The position numbers were made by a program, and so were the translations under genes. Below the pieces are notes generated by a model. It saw only the letters and a list, made by a program, of their open reading frames with translations, was not told the DNA's origin and did no database searches. From Nipponacmea schrenckii (taxonomy: Eukaryota > Mollusca > Gastropoda > Lottiidae): 64,000 nt of DNA. The stretch covers positions 18,073,398 to 18,137,397 of the forward strand of contig JAUJPP010000003.1 in NCBI GenBank assembly GCA_030562195.1, written 5' to 3'. Below are positions 1-11,010 of the stretch, one piece after another (position 1 is the first letter of the stretch; each line of letters starts with the position of its first letter).

Positions 1-495
1 GCAGATTTTCTGTGTCTTTGGTTTTTTTTTTTTTTTTTTTTATTTGTTTTTGTTTTCTGCATTTTGCTACAGTGATTGTTTGAGATCTATGAGAAGAGAA
101 AAAATATTTTACTTGGTCTGCCCGATTTGATTACACCACAGGCATAGTGTCAGACTCTTCGACGAAGGAAAGATATCAAAATTCGAGCTCCTTGGATCAA
201 TGCCATAAGGGCGAAGATGCTTTGAGATAATATTTACACTTAAGCAGCTCTTTGTTAATTTCGCAGTTATAAACCAAAAAAAAAAAAACATCAATTCGCT
301 TGTCATGTTTGTCAATTATATATGAAGTATGAGTCTGCTTCTTTATAACTCTATGTGGATTGATCTTTATTTGGAAGTAACGTTCAATTCCTTTCTAAAT
401 GTACTGCGTTATAAGCGAAGACATAATTATTCTTCCGTCGTTGGTATATTTTATAAGATCTAGTTTTTATTAACAATGAACTATTCTATTTCCAG

Positions 496-3400
496 GTGAA
501 GTATGTGAGTCTCATGATTTATTTCCCTCTGAAGAAGATATTCAAGTAGATGAGAATATTGACAGTCATTACTTAGGTAGGTTTCTATATCTAGACATTA
601 CTAAAGACATCCCAGGTTAACAGAAATATCTTTCCTTCAAAACACAAAAAGCAACTAAATGTTGTTCTAGCAAATGTGCTATCGTTTGTTTTCTGAGATC
701 TGTAACTTCAGGTGGATCTTCACACACCCTCCGTTGACAATGTTTGGTGTAGTGTAAAATAAAATTCTTATGTGTGATCGAAAGCTTATAAATTACATGT
801 CTGGATGTATGGCTTTGAAAATACACTGGATTCGTTCGATAGACAGTTTGAATTATTCAAGATAGGCAACTTTCTGATTCTGGTTGCAACCCGGGAAGGA
901 GCATACATGTTTGAATTTGCACGACAAGAAATGACATCCCCGAGCACTGTTGAATAGTTTACAAACCACTTCTCCTGTATGAGTTACCGGGCTTGATCTT
1001 CGACTTGTCTGTGGAGCTCTTTTGTTTAAGCCGGAATGCATTAATTGTTGGTTTGGTAAGCCTTTATGAACAAGATGGATAGTTTGCAGGTGCATAACTG
1101 ACATACCCCATCGGAACTAATGCTGATTTTGCAGGGTACGATATTCCCGATCATAATAAAGTACTGACAAGTGCTCGTATCTATTGAACAATTCTAAGAT
1201 TCTAGTAGTATAAGAAAGAAAGTCTTTTATACAATTTACTGATATTTCAAAGGTTTCGATGATATGATTATATATAGCAGTATTTGCCATTGACCACTGA
1301 ATTAGTGACACAGTTTCTAATTTTGAGTTCCAGATCTCAAAACGATATTATGCCCTTGGTCGGAGGTCATCACAACCTGCTCATTCAAATCGTATAGGTT
1401 AGATCTCGGCACAAAGCCTGTAATATCTAAATGTGTAGGTTTCTTACCCTGGTTTGTTGCTCTCAGATGTATCTGTGGATCTTGCCATGAAACCTCTTGC
1501 ACCCCATTTGTATGACGTGATGAGATGCCCAGTAGCTTGGAAATTGAGGGTTGATCGTTGTGGAGATTGTAATCCAAACCATTTGAGGTATCTGATATAT
1601 TGTCAGGATTAAGTTGTTCAGGCATGGTGTTGGTGATAGCTTTCTTAGCAGCATTCAAACATAATTTGACTTGCCCTCTCTTAATGTTGGTTTGGGCAAG
1701 GTCGTCCTCTTCAAGTAGACAGAATGCGTTTATGGATGTAAAGCCCTCTTCTAGCAAAATGGAGATGGACTCGGACGAAATCTTGTATGAACTTGCAAAT
1801 ACCGTGAGCTCATTAATGTCGGAATCTTGGTGGCTGGAGCTAGCATTTCTGGATATTGGCGACTCGATCATATATTCGCTGACCTCACCAGTTCTAGATT
1901 GTTGTGACTTCCTTCCCATTCTCTTATTTGGTGGCATAATTCTGCTCTAATGATAAAGGGGAGGTTTGAATGTGCGGTCTCAGACCAACACTATAATATT
2001 ATATCATATAATATTATTGCTTTCTCGAACATCTCGCCCAAACTGAATCTCGCACGTGCAGTGAATCAATGAGAGATGAACTTGAGTATCTAGTTCGTCT
2101 CTGCGAAATTGCAACTTCGTTCAATTAATTAAATACAAATTATAATTCTACAATTTACAACTTTATTATACCGTGCATATTATGTAAATAAAGTCATGTT
2201 ATGTATTATTTTGACAAAATTTTCCCTTATATTTGACGAAAATTTTGAAAGATGAAATAGACAGTACTTCAAATTCCAGGAAGATATGTATGATTTATCT
2301 ATGAAAAGGCTAAACAACCTGTTTACTGATGCCGAACACGATACACCCTCAAAATTGTGACTGAAGTAGTTTTAAAACTTAGGTTTTTAATGATACTGAT
2401 ATAAATGAAAATCAAATGTATACTTTGCCCAATTACGAATAACAAATCACACATACGGAATGAAAAATTACATGGTTTTCATTGTATAAATAATTTTGTC
2501 GTCAAAGAAATATCTTCTGATCATCTTAGAAGCCACATTAGTATAGAGCCACCATAGGAGTGTGGTATCCTGTTTCGTTGGATAGAAGCCATATTAAATG
2601 ACATGGTATTTTAACTAGAAAATTATGTAATATCACTTTAAACCTATTAGATGAGATTGTATCTCCATTATACTATTAAACTATAATGAATGATGGCATC
2701 GTTTATAGATGTATGGGAGTTTAATATAATGTTCATAAGGTGATTACATATTAAAGCTATCATGTATCAGCAAAAGAAATTCCATAAAATGAAAAAGTCA
2801 GGAGACTACTTATTTACTGCTAATTTCTATTTTACTTAATAAAATTTCATACTAAAGTTAGTATTGTGTACGTTTGTAGGATGGAAGCTTAAATCATTTA
2901 GTTACTTATATATGTCAGAAATTGTTTTCAATATTTTTAAGAGGTGACGTTCCGTGCAAAATAAAATGACAATTCACTTATTTTGCTGCGTAAAGTAAAT
3001 ATATATTTTGTTCTTGTAATATATGTATTGTTATCTGGATGTTATATTGGATATGATATTTAGAAATCTGGTTTATTACACATTATAACTTAATAGTCAT
3101 AATATTTATTGAGATGCTGTGCTTTGCTTGAAGAATTTATTGAACCCCGTCTTTGGCATCATTACCATTTCGCAGCTAACCTATTATAGATTCGAAACTT
3201 AACATACGGTAGGTATAAACCACCGCTTGCCAGAATCCTATAGTGAACTGATTATTTACACAGTGTTACTATGTTAATTATGACAATATAATTAAACATG
3301 GGGAAATGTTATTGTAGCAACACTCTTAATCATCTGGATTTCATTATAGCATTAATTAAATACCATGATGGCTTGGCTCTGAAACTTAGAATATTTACAA

Positions 3401-6400
3401 ACTATTCGCCTTAAAGCTAACGCGAAGAAATAAAAAAGATAGTTGAATTTTGAATTACCTGATATGTTATCTTAAAGCTAACGTGAAGAAAATAAAAAAG
3501 ATAGTTGAATTTTGAATTACCTGATATGTTATCTTAAAGCTAACGCGAAGAAATAAAAAAGATAGTTCAATTACCTGATATGAAATCACTGATCGATTTA
3601 AACAAAATCTTATTTGAAAATTGTCAATTATTATTTTTTCTTGTTTGGGCATGCTCACTTTCTGTATATTTTTTTTATTTATCTTTGTGTCTTTTATTTT
3701 TATCGTTCTTAATAGTGAGTCTGTCACATTCTCTATTTGCTAGCTTTCTATCAACTTAACATCCAGCCTCATTTGATGGTTCTGTAGTCATTGCTTTCTT
3801 ATTCACATTTCATATTCACTCTTTGTATCTGTTTATCTTTTTGATGTTTTTCCTCCTTTTTTCTAGATGAACGAACTAAAGAAGTTCTTCAGATAGGTAG
3901 GTCGAACACCCTTTCTTTTCGCTATACTTTGATACATGGTAAAAAAAAATGTGATATATATTTGTATATATATTTTATTATTATTTTCTTTTTAACCTTC
4001 TCACTTCACGGTCTCTTGTATAATGTGTTGTTTTATTTATTGGTTATATTTTGTTTCAATTTAAATATAGGTTTCCCAGAAAACATTTATCTTAGTTTCA
4101 TCTTTCTTATTTTGTTGATATCCTTTGTAACGTTTAAGGCTACTGTGAATGTTCTATTTTCAGATTATACAAGAACAGTCATCGCCTTTACGATAATAGC
4201 TATACTACTAATGAGTTTAGTTCATTGTTTTGCCTTTTATACAATTAGACGGCCTAGGTATATTGTCAAACGACTCACAGCATTGCTTCATTTTATGACA
4301 GGTGAGTTTAGAATAAGCTTTTTAATCATCGTTACTCAAGCCAAAATTGATATTTTTATTTTGTATTTTGTTAATATTCACCATTCAATATTGTGTGTCT
4401 CAACAGGTGCGTGAGTTTTATCCTAAATTGCTAGACCCATTCTGTCAAAGTAAAGTTAACTTTTGGAGTATAATGCTGCTTTGCTGTAGAACTAGATGGA
4501 GGTAGACTTTCTAGTGGAACTGAGAAACTTTCAACTATGACAACTTGGGTGCTTTGTGACATTAGAGAACGTAAACATTTGTATACGCCCGCATCGATAT
4601 GTGGACACATATTGCTGTCAGTAATAGGTCCGTCTATTAACATTTCTTGTGAACACATTAGAAAATACAGATTTTAAGATTGATATCTTCGAATTTGAAT
4701 ATTTTTCAAATGAACACTGTTTGTGAACTCATTAGAGACGACAGTTTTCGTCTGATTTAAAGGAAATTTGAAACAATCAAATCAAATCGCTCGTTATAGA
4801 CGCTTGTTTTTCAATACGTACAAACGAAATGTAGTGCGCTTAATTTAATACATGTTTATAAGACCAAGTTAAAACTCGTATTCGGAATACGATCTATAGA
4901 GACAGTTTTGACCCAATATAAAGGAGAAAAGGTGTGATCATATATGTCCAAGAGATCCTGGACAATATTGAATTTGAAGATATTTAGATAAACTGTTTTG
5001 AGATACTGCCTTTGTTTTGTTCGTGAGCACTATGGGAGAATGCATTTTGGAACTAATTGAAATGTAATTTAGTGTGATCATATATGTTGATGAGATCTGT
5101 TGTGTGGCATACCTTTTAGACTCTGATTTCCCTAATGGATAATTTCACTATTTGTGAAAATATCAAACAGCGTTTGTGAACTATATGGCTTTATTCTTGC
5201 CCTGGCGGTAGTTGGTAGAGACAGAGCGTGAATAAACAAAACACAGGTGATTTCTAGTGTCTATTATGGTATGCTGAATTTCACGCATTTTAAATACTGT
5301 TCCTCTTTGATTTAACAGAACTCACAATAAAGAACTTTCCGTTAATATCGATTGTGCTTGTACCGTTCCAGAGGGCCTTCTTTTTACCAGAAGTGGGGTC
5401 ATATATTTTGAAAACGAAAGAATTGGCAACATTTTGGATTGCAGAAAGCATGTAGGGAATTTATGAAGACTACTGATTTGTTATTATAGAAGCATTCTTG
5501 AACCTATTCTGCAAAAATCAGCTTGTTATGCGATATATCTTTATATATTTATTTGAAGCAAAATATTGACATTTTATTTCATAGTAGCCTTTTTTGAAAT
5601 GGCGGAAATAGCAATGGTCAACTATGATGTGTGAATCCGTACCATCTTTACAACTTAGAACGAAATTTCATGCTTGTCTTATCCAGTGTAATGTTAGAAG
5701 GGTCTGAAATATACGTAGATTTAAGAGCGCTGAAAGAAAAACAGAATAACATAAGAAAATCTACATTTATTTTTCACCAGTTCATTCTCCCTGTTAGTGA
5801 TTTGATTGGATTATACGCCAGCGAGTGTTCAGATCGTCTGTGTTCGCAGATAGTGCAGTCACATGAACCTTGATAGTGCCATTACAGTCAAGGTATAAAA
5901 AGTAATCATGCATTATGCCTTATGAACATGAGCGCTGTGTTGTTGAACATAAAGTAAAACAATGTGTACACATAGATGTCGATTTCCACAACAAAAGAAA
6001 GTACCTGAGGTTTTTTTGTTTGGTTATTCTTCTTGATTTAAGAAAGCATCATCGCCTAGTTCTATGTCTCTTCCAAACAAAGTGACGGTTTTATCGGCTC
6101 CTCTTCTGAAATTCAAACGAATTCGACTAATAGCTCTGCTAACTCTTGACCACCTGATGCAATCAATCTCCTGAGGGATGATCAACAAAACTAAAACGAG
6201 CATTAATAGACCTCTCATCTGTAACAGAATTATATAATAAATACAAACGTAAGGTTGTAGTCAACAAGGAATGCTATAAATGTGTTCGACAAAAAATCAC
6301 CCAATGCCTTATAGTCTACTGGAAGGTCGTACCTACCAAGAATCCATCACAGTTCTATCTGCAAACAAAGTCACCTAGTATTGATTCGAAAGGAAATGCC

Positions 6401-7875
6401 TCGTGTTGGATTTTCTTATTCCACAAAGGCAAACCACCAACATCATATTCTCTTGTCTCGATCATCACGAAACTAGCAAATCTGTTTATTTTGACTGAAA
6501 ACTAGCGGTAAGCAGTCATTTAGGCACACGTTTTTTTAAGCACACCTCATTTAGACACAGCACTTTAGGCACACTTCATTTAGGCACACGGTCAGATAAG
6601 CACTTGTCATTTAGGCACAGTGTTATTTAGACACAGCAATATAGGCACAATTTCAATTAGGCACACTTTCAATGAGGCACACTCTTTTTAGGCACACTAC
6701 AATTCGGCACACTGTCATTTAAGCACTGTCAATTAGGCACGCCTAAATTTCTGTGCCTAAATGACAGTGTGCCGAAATAAAGTGTGCCTTAAAAGAGTGC
6801 TCCTAATTGAAATTGTGCCTAAAACGCTTTGCCTAAATAACACTGTGCCTACATGACATGTGCTTATCTGAATGTGTGTCTAAATAAAGTGTGTCTAAAA
6901 TACTGTGTCTAAATTAGGTGCGTTAAAAAATGTGTGCTTAAATGACAGTGAACCAAACTAGCTTAGAAAGATATAGTACCGTATTTAAAACGCATCCACT
7001 TACCTTATCAACTATATGAAGATTAATGTTGAATGTTCTCTCTATGAGTTTTTATACCCAGAACAGGGTGCAAACAGGGATAGTGTCAGTTCCGGATTTA
7101 AATTGTTTACCATAATAGATAAATTAAGGTTCTATCGAATGGACATCTGTAGCCATGTCATTGTAAACAAAGTATTAAATATTTTGTCACCAAGTATCAC
7201 AACAACACCAATTCCACTTCTCCAGTGGGTTTTAAAGTAGTTAGTTTTTTTTTTCAATCCTCAATGAAAATGCCTCATTTATTCTAAATACACATGCCTT
7301 TAAATTCTGCATTTTTATGGGATATATTATGCTAAAGAACACAGAACAAGTTCACAAACTGATAGCTACGATGGGGAATTAATTGATTATTAAACCAATG
7401 ATTATCTTACTTTCAAAAGTTTGATGGCTTTCGAATCTCAGATCAACTAGAGGAGGCTCAATTGAAAAACAAGGCCTACTTATTTCAGAAAACACAGGAT
7501 GAATGTTGAACAAATTTCAGCACATTGTAAGCTGAACAGGTACCATTATTGTTAAGTTTGTTCTTTGTGGCCACGTTTTATTATGCATATAATAAAAGTT
7601 TTTATTTTTTCATTTCAGCTGCATGTATTTTGGTGCTAAATGAAGTTTTTGTGAAGGCGATAGAACACGAGAAAGAACATCTGCCTGGGCGATTTCCACT
7701 TAACGGCGAATCTTCGTATGGATTTTCATTTATACTATCGTGGCTGGTGTTTGTTGTTTTTGTGTGTGTTGGATTAGTGTTTTTATTCGTTTCCCATAAA
7801 CGTAAGGCGGACATGGCCGACATTGACGATGAACTTGCGCAAGAAGATGAACCGATGCAACTTGGAAGAGTATAA
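496..7875 (+). CDS. Gene A: claudin/PMP22-like four-transmembrane protein (5' partial)
   Basis: Four exons are inferred: 496-576, 3867-3896, 4164-4301 and 7619-7875 (stop TAA). Each is flanked by AG and GT, every junction is phase 1, and the joined frame is open. The first encodes an acidic loop starting GEVCESHD. The second is a 30-base microexon (ERTKEVLQI). The third (138 bases) carries TM2, a basic RRPRYIVKR turn and the start of TM3. The fourth carries the second loop, the YGFSFILSW entry into TM4 typical of claudin-like/clc-like proteins, and an acidic cytoplasmic tail. TM1 and the first part of the extracellular loop must lie upstream of the window. Introns contain a DIRS gag remnant, an antisense peptide candidate and a foldback repeat. 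Family known: membrane or junction proteins, or channel auxiliary subunits; the exact role is not inferable. Same exon plan as genes B and C. The last two exons are more certain than the first two. Confidence 0.68.
853..1937 (-). pseudogene. DIRS-like retrotransposon gag remnant
   Basis: Read on the minus strand, three pieces in different frames make one decayed gag-like protein. 1937-1317 has a small helical SAM-like segment (ILLEEGFTSINAFCLLEEDD) and ends at LRSGTQN-stop. After a frameshift, 1311-1117 continues with LETVSLIQWSMAN and YEHLSVLYYDREYRTL. A third piece, 1104-853, ends in a zinc knuckle of the form C-x7-C-x4-C-x3-H-x-C (CKLFNSARGCHFLSCKFKHV). This order, with the IQWSMAN and YDREYR blocks and a terminal CCCH finger, is what I know from the first ORF of DIRS-type elements in molluscs. 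No reverse transcriptase follows downstream on this strand, so the copy is truncated as well as frameshifted. It sits in an intron of gene A. Confidence 0.65.
3411..3585 (+). repeat. Three-copy 61-62 bp tandem repeat
   Basis: The phrase TTAAAGCTAACG, followed by GAAGAAA, AAAAGATAGTT and CCTGATATG, recurs at 3411, 3472 and 3534. The first two full units are almost identical; the third is shortened by about 11 bases near its end. It lies in an intron of gene A, about 290 bases before the microexon. Confidence 0.85.
4431..4658 (-). pseudogene. Possible Ig-like domain exon fragment
   Basis: A 75-codon open stretch on the minus strand contains IDAGVYKCLR followed by SQSTQVVIVE. This resembles the end of an immunoglobulin-fold domain: D-x-G-x-Y-x-C, then the G-strand hydrophobics. 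Only the second Cys side of an Ig fold is visible. There is no convincing splice acceptor or donor, and no second Ig exon was found nearby. It lies in intron 3 of gene A on the opposite strand. It could be a retained fragment of another gene or chance similarity. Confidence 0.25.
6024..6218 (-). CDS. Candidate small secreted peptide precursor (64 aa), nested antisense in gene A
   Basis: The ATG at 6216-6218 opens a 64-codon frame ending in TAA. Residues 1-20 look like a strong signal peptide: M-R-G followed by a leucine/valine/isoleucine run, then PQEIDC. The predicted mature chain has no cysteine. Its first half is cationic and could be amphipathic (IRWSRVSRAISRIRLNFRRG, many Arg at helical spacing, ending in a Gly that could be an amidation donor). 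Its second half is acidic (DIELGDDAFLNQEE). Cationic segment plus anionic tail is known from several invertebrate host-defence and neuropeptide precursors. The ATG is directly preceded by TTCTGTTACAG, a good splice acceptor, suggesting a 5' UTR intron. No family is recognised and function is not assigned. It lies inside the last intron of gene A on the opposite strand. Confidence 0.45.
   Translation of the reverse strand: MRGLLMLVLVLLIIPQEIDCIRWSRVSRAISRIRLNFRRGADKTVTLFGRDIELGDDAFLNQEE
6513..6948. repeat. Foldback (near-palindromic) element built from TTTAGGCACA words
   Basis: The left arm (about 6513-6735) repeats variants of TTTAGGCACA every 17-20 bases. The right arm (about 6750-6948) repeats the complement TGTGCCTAAA in mirror order. 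Aligning the arms by eye gives roughly 80% matching over about 200 bp, around a centre near 6743. The element is therefore both a degenerate tandem array and one long hairpin, as expected of a foldback or MITE-type non-autonomous DNA transposon. It has no coding capacity and lies in the last intron of gene A. Confidence 0.8.
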
Positions 7876-10365
7876 TAGATTGCTTTCTTAATTAAGGTGA
7901 ATGATGAAATTGCACGTGCTTTGCCTTAATTTGAAACTTTGTTCATGTTATTTTTACCTTGTGTTTTGGACGTTAATTATGTGAGGAGGCTGTTCATGGC
8001 GCCAATCAAATAATGATTCAAATTCCCGCACTTTGGCAAACTGAAACAATGAGTGCTCATTGCTCATTTGGGTACACAATTTAAAAGAGGCATTTTCCGG
8101 TTGTATTGTTATACAGCATTAGTTTGAAATCAATACCACTACTTGTATTTTCGTCATATACTTGTAGAAAAGCAAAGCAAACAGGGTATTCTACTTACAC
8201 ATCGGACAATTCTGCTAATAATCGCTAAGAGGTCGATAACTAACAATTTATCGTTACATGCACACCTTGAATATTTCTATATACGTATAGGACAAAGTTT
8301 CTATGTAATATGATAAATGCTCTGCGAATATAACCCAAACAAATCTAAAATAGTATCCCCGCTCCCCCATACGGACTATACTGAAAGAGGTCTGAAAATC
8401 GCAGTTGTGGAAAATGTTTTAAAAACGAAACATGACTTGTTTGTAATTCTTGAGATTGAGCCCTGCTATGTACCACCAAATCGTTTAAAAAGACGAACAC
8501 AATCTATGCCTGTACACTAGCAATAAATAGGAGTTGAAATATAAACAGTTTATTAAAGGCTTCCATTAAATATCCTATAACAGTAAAGTGAAATAAACAA
8601 TGTTAAATTATTATAAACAGTACTTCTATAATTACCACAGACTTTTGTTATATATCATTTGCCTGAACGTTAATTGAAACAAGATCTGGTGTTTTTAAGA
8701 GGATAAAAATGCGCATTTATTATTATTTCACACGCAAAAACAGAAAATAAAACGGAATGTGTAAAAATGTATTTTCTGAAATCTTCTTCGACATACATCC
8801 TCCGGATAGCTTCTGTCGATGGTTGTTTTTAAGCAATGAGTCCATTCAGACGTTTCGGGTTTTTTTATCGCTCTTTTGTAACCTTTTGTATGTTAACTAT
8901 TGTTTTCTTTAACCACTGAAATTGGCTTAGAGTTTGTTTTTTCATCGTTATGTTAGAAATGTTAATATTGAAACTTGTATACATATACACCAGAATTTCA
9001 CATATGACCAACTGAAGATAGCAGATCTGTTAATTAAATGCAAATTAGCATAAAGCAAAACTTGCACTATCTATTATAGTGTGCTACCACAAAAAACATG
9101 CCATATACGTGGAAGTGATGAATTTGTAAAACTACTTTTTTTAGTTTGCCAAATTGAAAGTTCTTGGTATGTCATGCATTTCTCTTTGTTTGCTGTGTTT
9201 TAGTTTGTGATAAAAGTAGCCTACTAGTAATTTTCACAAAATAAACTATCCATATTTAGTTTATGTCCACGTGGTTTTTATCTACTTTTCTGGTAGATGG
9301 GAGATAACTAATGTTCAACTGAACATTTTGATTTATTCCCTTAAAACAATTTTATACTTTCCAGATTTTAACTTGTTCATATTTTCAAACCAACACCTTT
9401 CTTCTTAAAAAACAAATTGTGAATATGAAATCAGTGGTGCCAACATTTGTACAAAATGTGTGTTATATTTGTTTTTTTTTTTTATTATTATTTTATATTT
9501 TTATTTTGATGAAATTATTAGTCAAAAAAAAAACATCTCCGAAACTTTATTAACTGTTTTTTGCTGAAATGTATTACAATAAGTGTTCTCATCATTTGTT
9601 TTATCCTGTGCTATGATACTTTCTTCCAGTTATTTCTACCTCTACGCTCTATTGCTCTCGTTGATGAGTTAAAAATATACTAAGCACCCTTTTCATTATC
9701 GTATGTTCTTGACAATAAGGCTTTATGTTAATGTTAAATGAACTTTTTATTGACCACTAAACTGGTATTTAAGACAATTTAAACAGATATCTATATTTCT
9801 GAAAGTTTGAATAAATATTGTACATAGTCAATGATTCTTCAATGATAAATTTAAGATTAACATGCCAGATGTTTATACATTTCCTAACCAGTTTGGTGTT
9901 ATAGATTTTGTTTCTATAAAAACAAAGATCCAAATTAAAACTCTTCTATGAATGATATGTGAATTTGATGTTTAAGGAAATTTAGAATTTTTCTGGTTGA
10001 ATATAATTTTCATAATATCCACATGCAAATATTTTATGCACTTTTTATAAATTTTGATGCACACTTTTGGCATCATATTGTTATTTTTTTAATTATTGTT
10101 TGTTTCAGATATTGTTCAATTTCCCTTTTCACATCGAAATAAAATATTTTCACACCCTATTCATAAGTATTGGTTTGTAACATCAACTGTAGAGATGAAC
10201 AAAGGTGAACTGGACAACTAGGGTGAAACTCATCATTTGAATATTGAGAAAAGCACGACTTATATCTTCAGAATGAAATTCGATTTAAATTTAAATGAGG
10301 TTTCTAGAAAAAAATATAGTCCTTAAAAGGAAAAACCCAATGTTGTCTTAATATTTCCAGAAATA
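7876..10365. other. Intergenic region downstream of gene A
   Basis: AT-rich sequence with poly-A and poly-T runs and AATAAA hexamers that could serve gene A, for example near 8590 and 8749. Short open stretches such as 8317-8520 show no recognisable motif. I see no gene or RNA here. Confidence 0.5.
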
Positions 10366-10369
10366 GATA

Positions 10370-11010
10370 GTGTCCCTTGTCACACCAATTCATTTGCCAT
10401 CTGTTGCCATGTTAAATCACGAAATTCAACTTTCCTATATGTCACATGAAAGCCTAACCAATACTTGGTTACTCTAGAAAAATCTAAGCATGACCATGAA
10501 AATTTTGAACTAGTCAAAATGAAAGTAAACAACTATATTTTTCAACATCCGCTTCACTGTCACTGCACAAAAAAACACTTTTTTTTAGAAATAGCCTTCC
10601 GCTTATTAAATTTCTGATTACCTCAGAAATTATGAAAGAAAATGCAAATTTCAGACATCAAATTCCAAATCTAGAGCAACAATTGGTCAATAATGGGCAT
10701 GAAAAAAGCCCAAAAAGGAGAGAAATAGGTTTTCTAAAAATAGCTCTAAATTATCTAAATAGACTAAATTATACAAACATTAGCATATAATATTTTTGTT
10801 GTCCTAAATAAAATATGATAAATAATTCCGTGTTACATCACGAAATTCAATCTTCAATAACTTTTTCCAGAATCTCGTTGAAAACATACTCATAATGTCA
10901 CATGAATACTTGGTTTCTGAACAAAATTCAATATAGCATGACCATGAACATTTTGAACTAGTCAAAATGTAAGTAAAACACTACATTTTACCAACATCCG
11001 CTTGACTGCA
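10370..11010 (+). repeat. Dispersed repeat family, copy 1 (two internal units)
   Basis: Contains the ordered phrases CCAATTCATTTGCCATCTG, AAATCACGAAATTCAA, ATGTCACATGAA, AATACTTGGTT, AGCATGACCATGAA, TTTTGAACTAGTCAAAATG and CAACATCCGCTT. The set occurs from 10380 and again, more decayed, from about 10820. The same phrases in the same order recur at 26690-27570. No terminal repeats or protein motifs were found, so the class is unknown. Confidence 0.7.
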
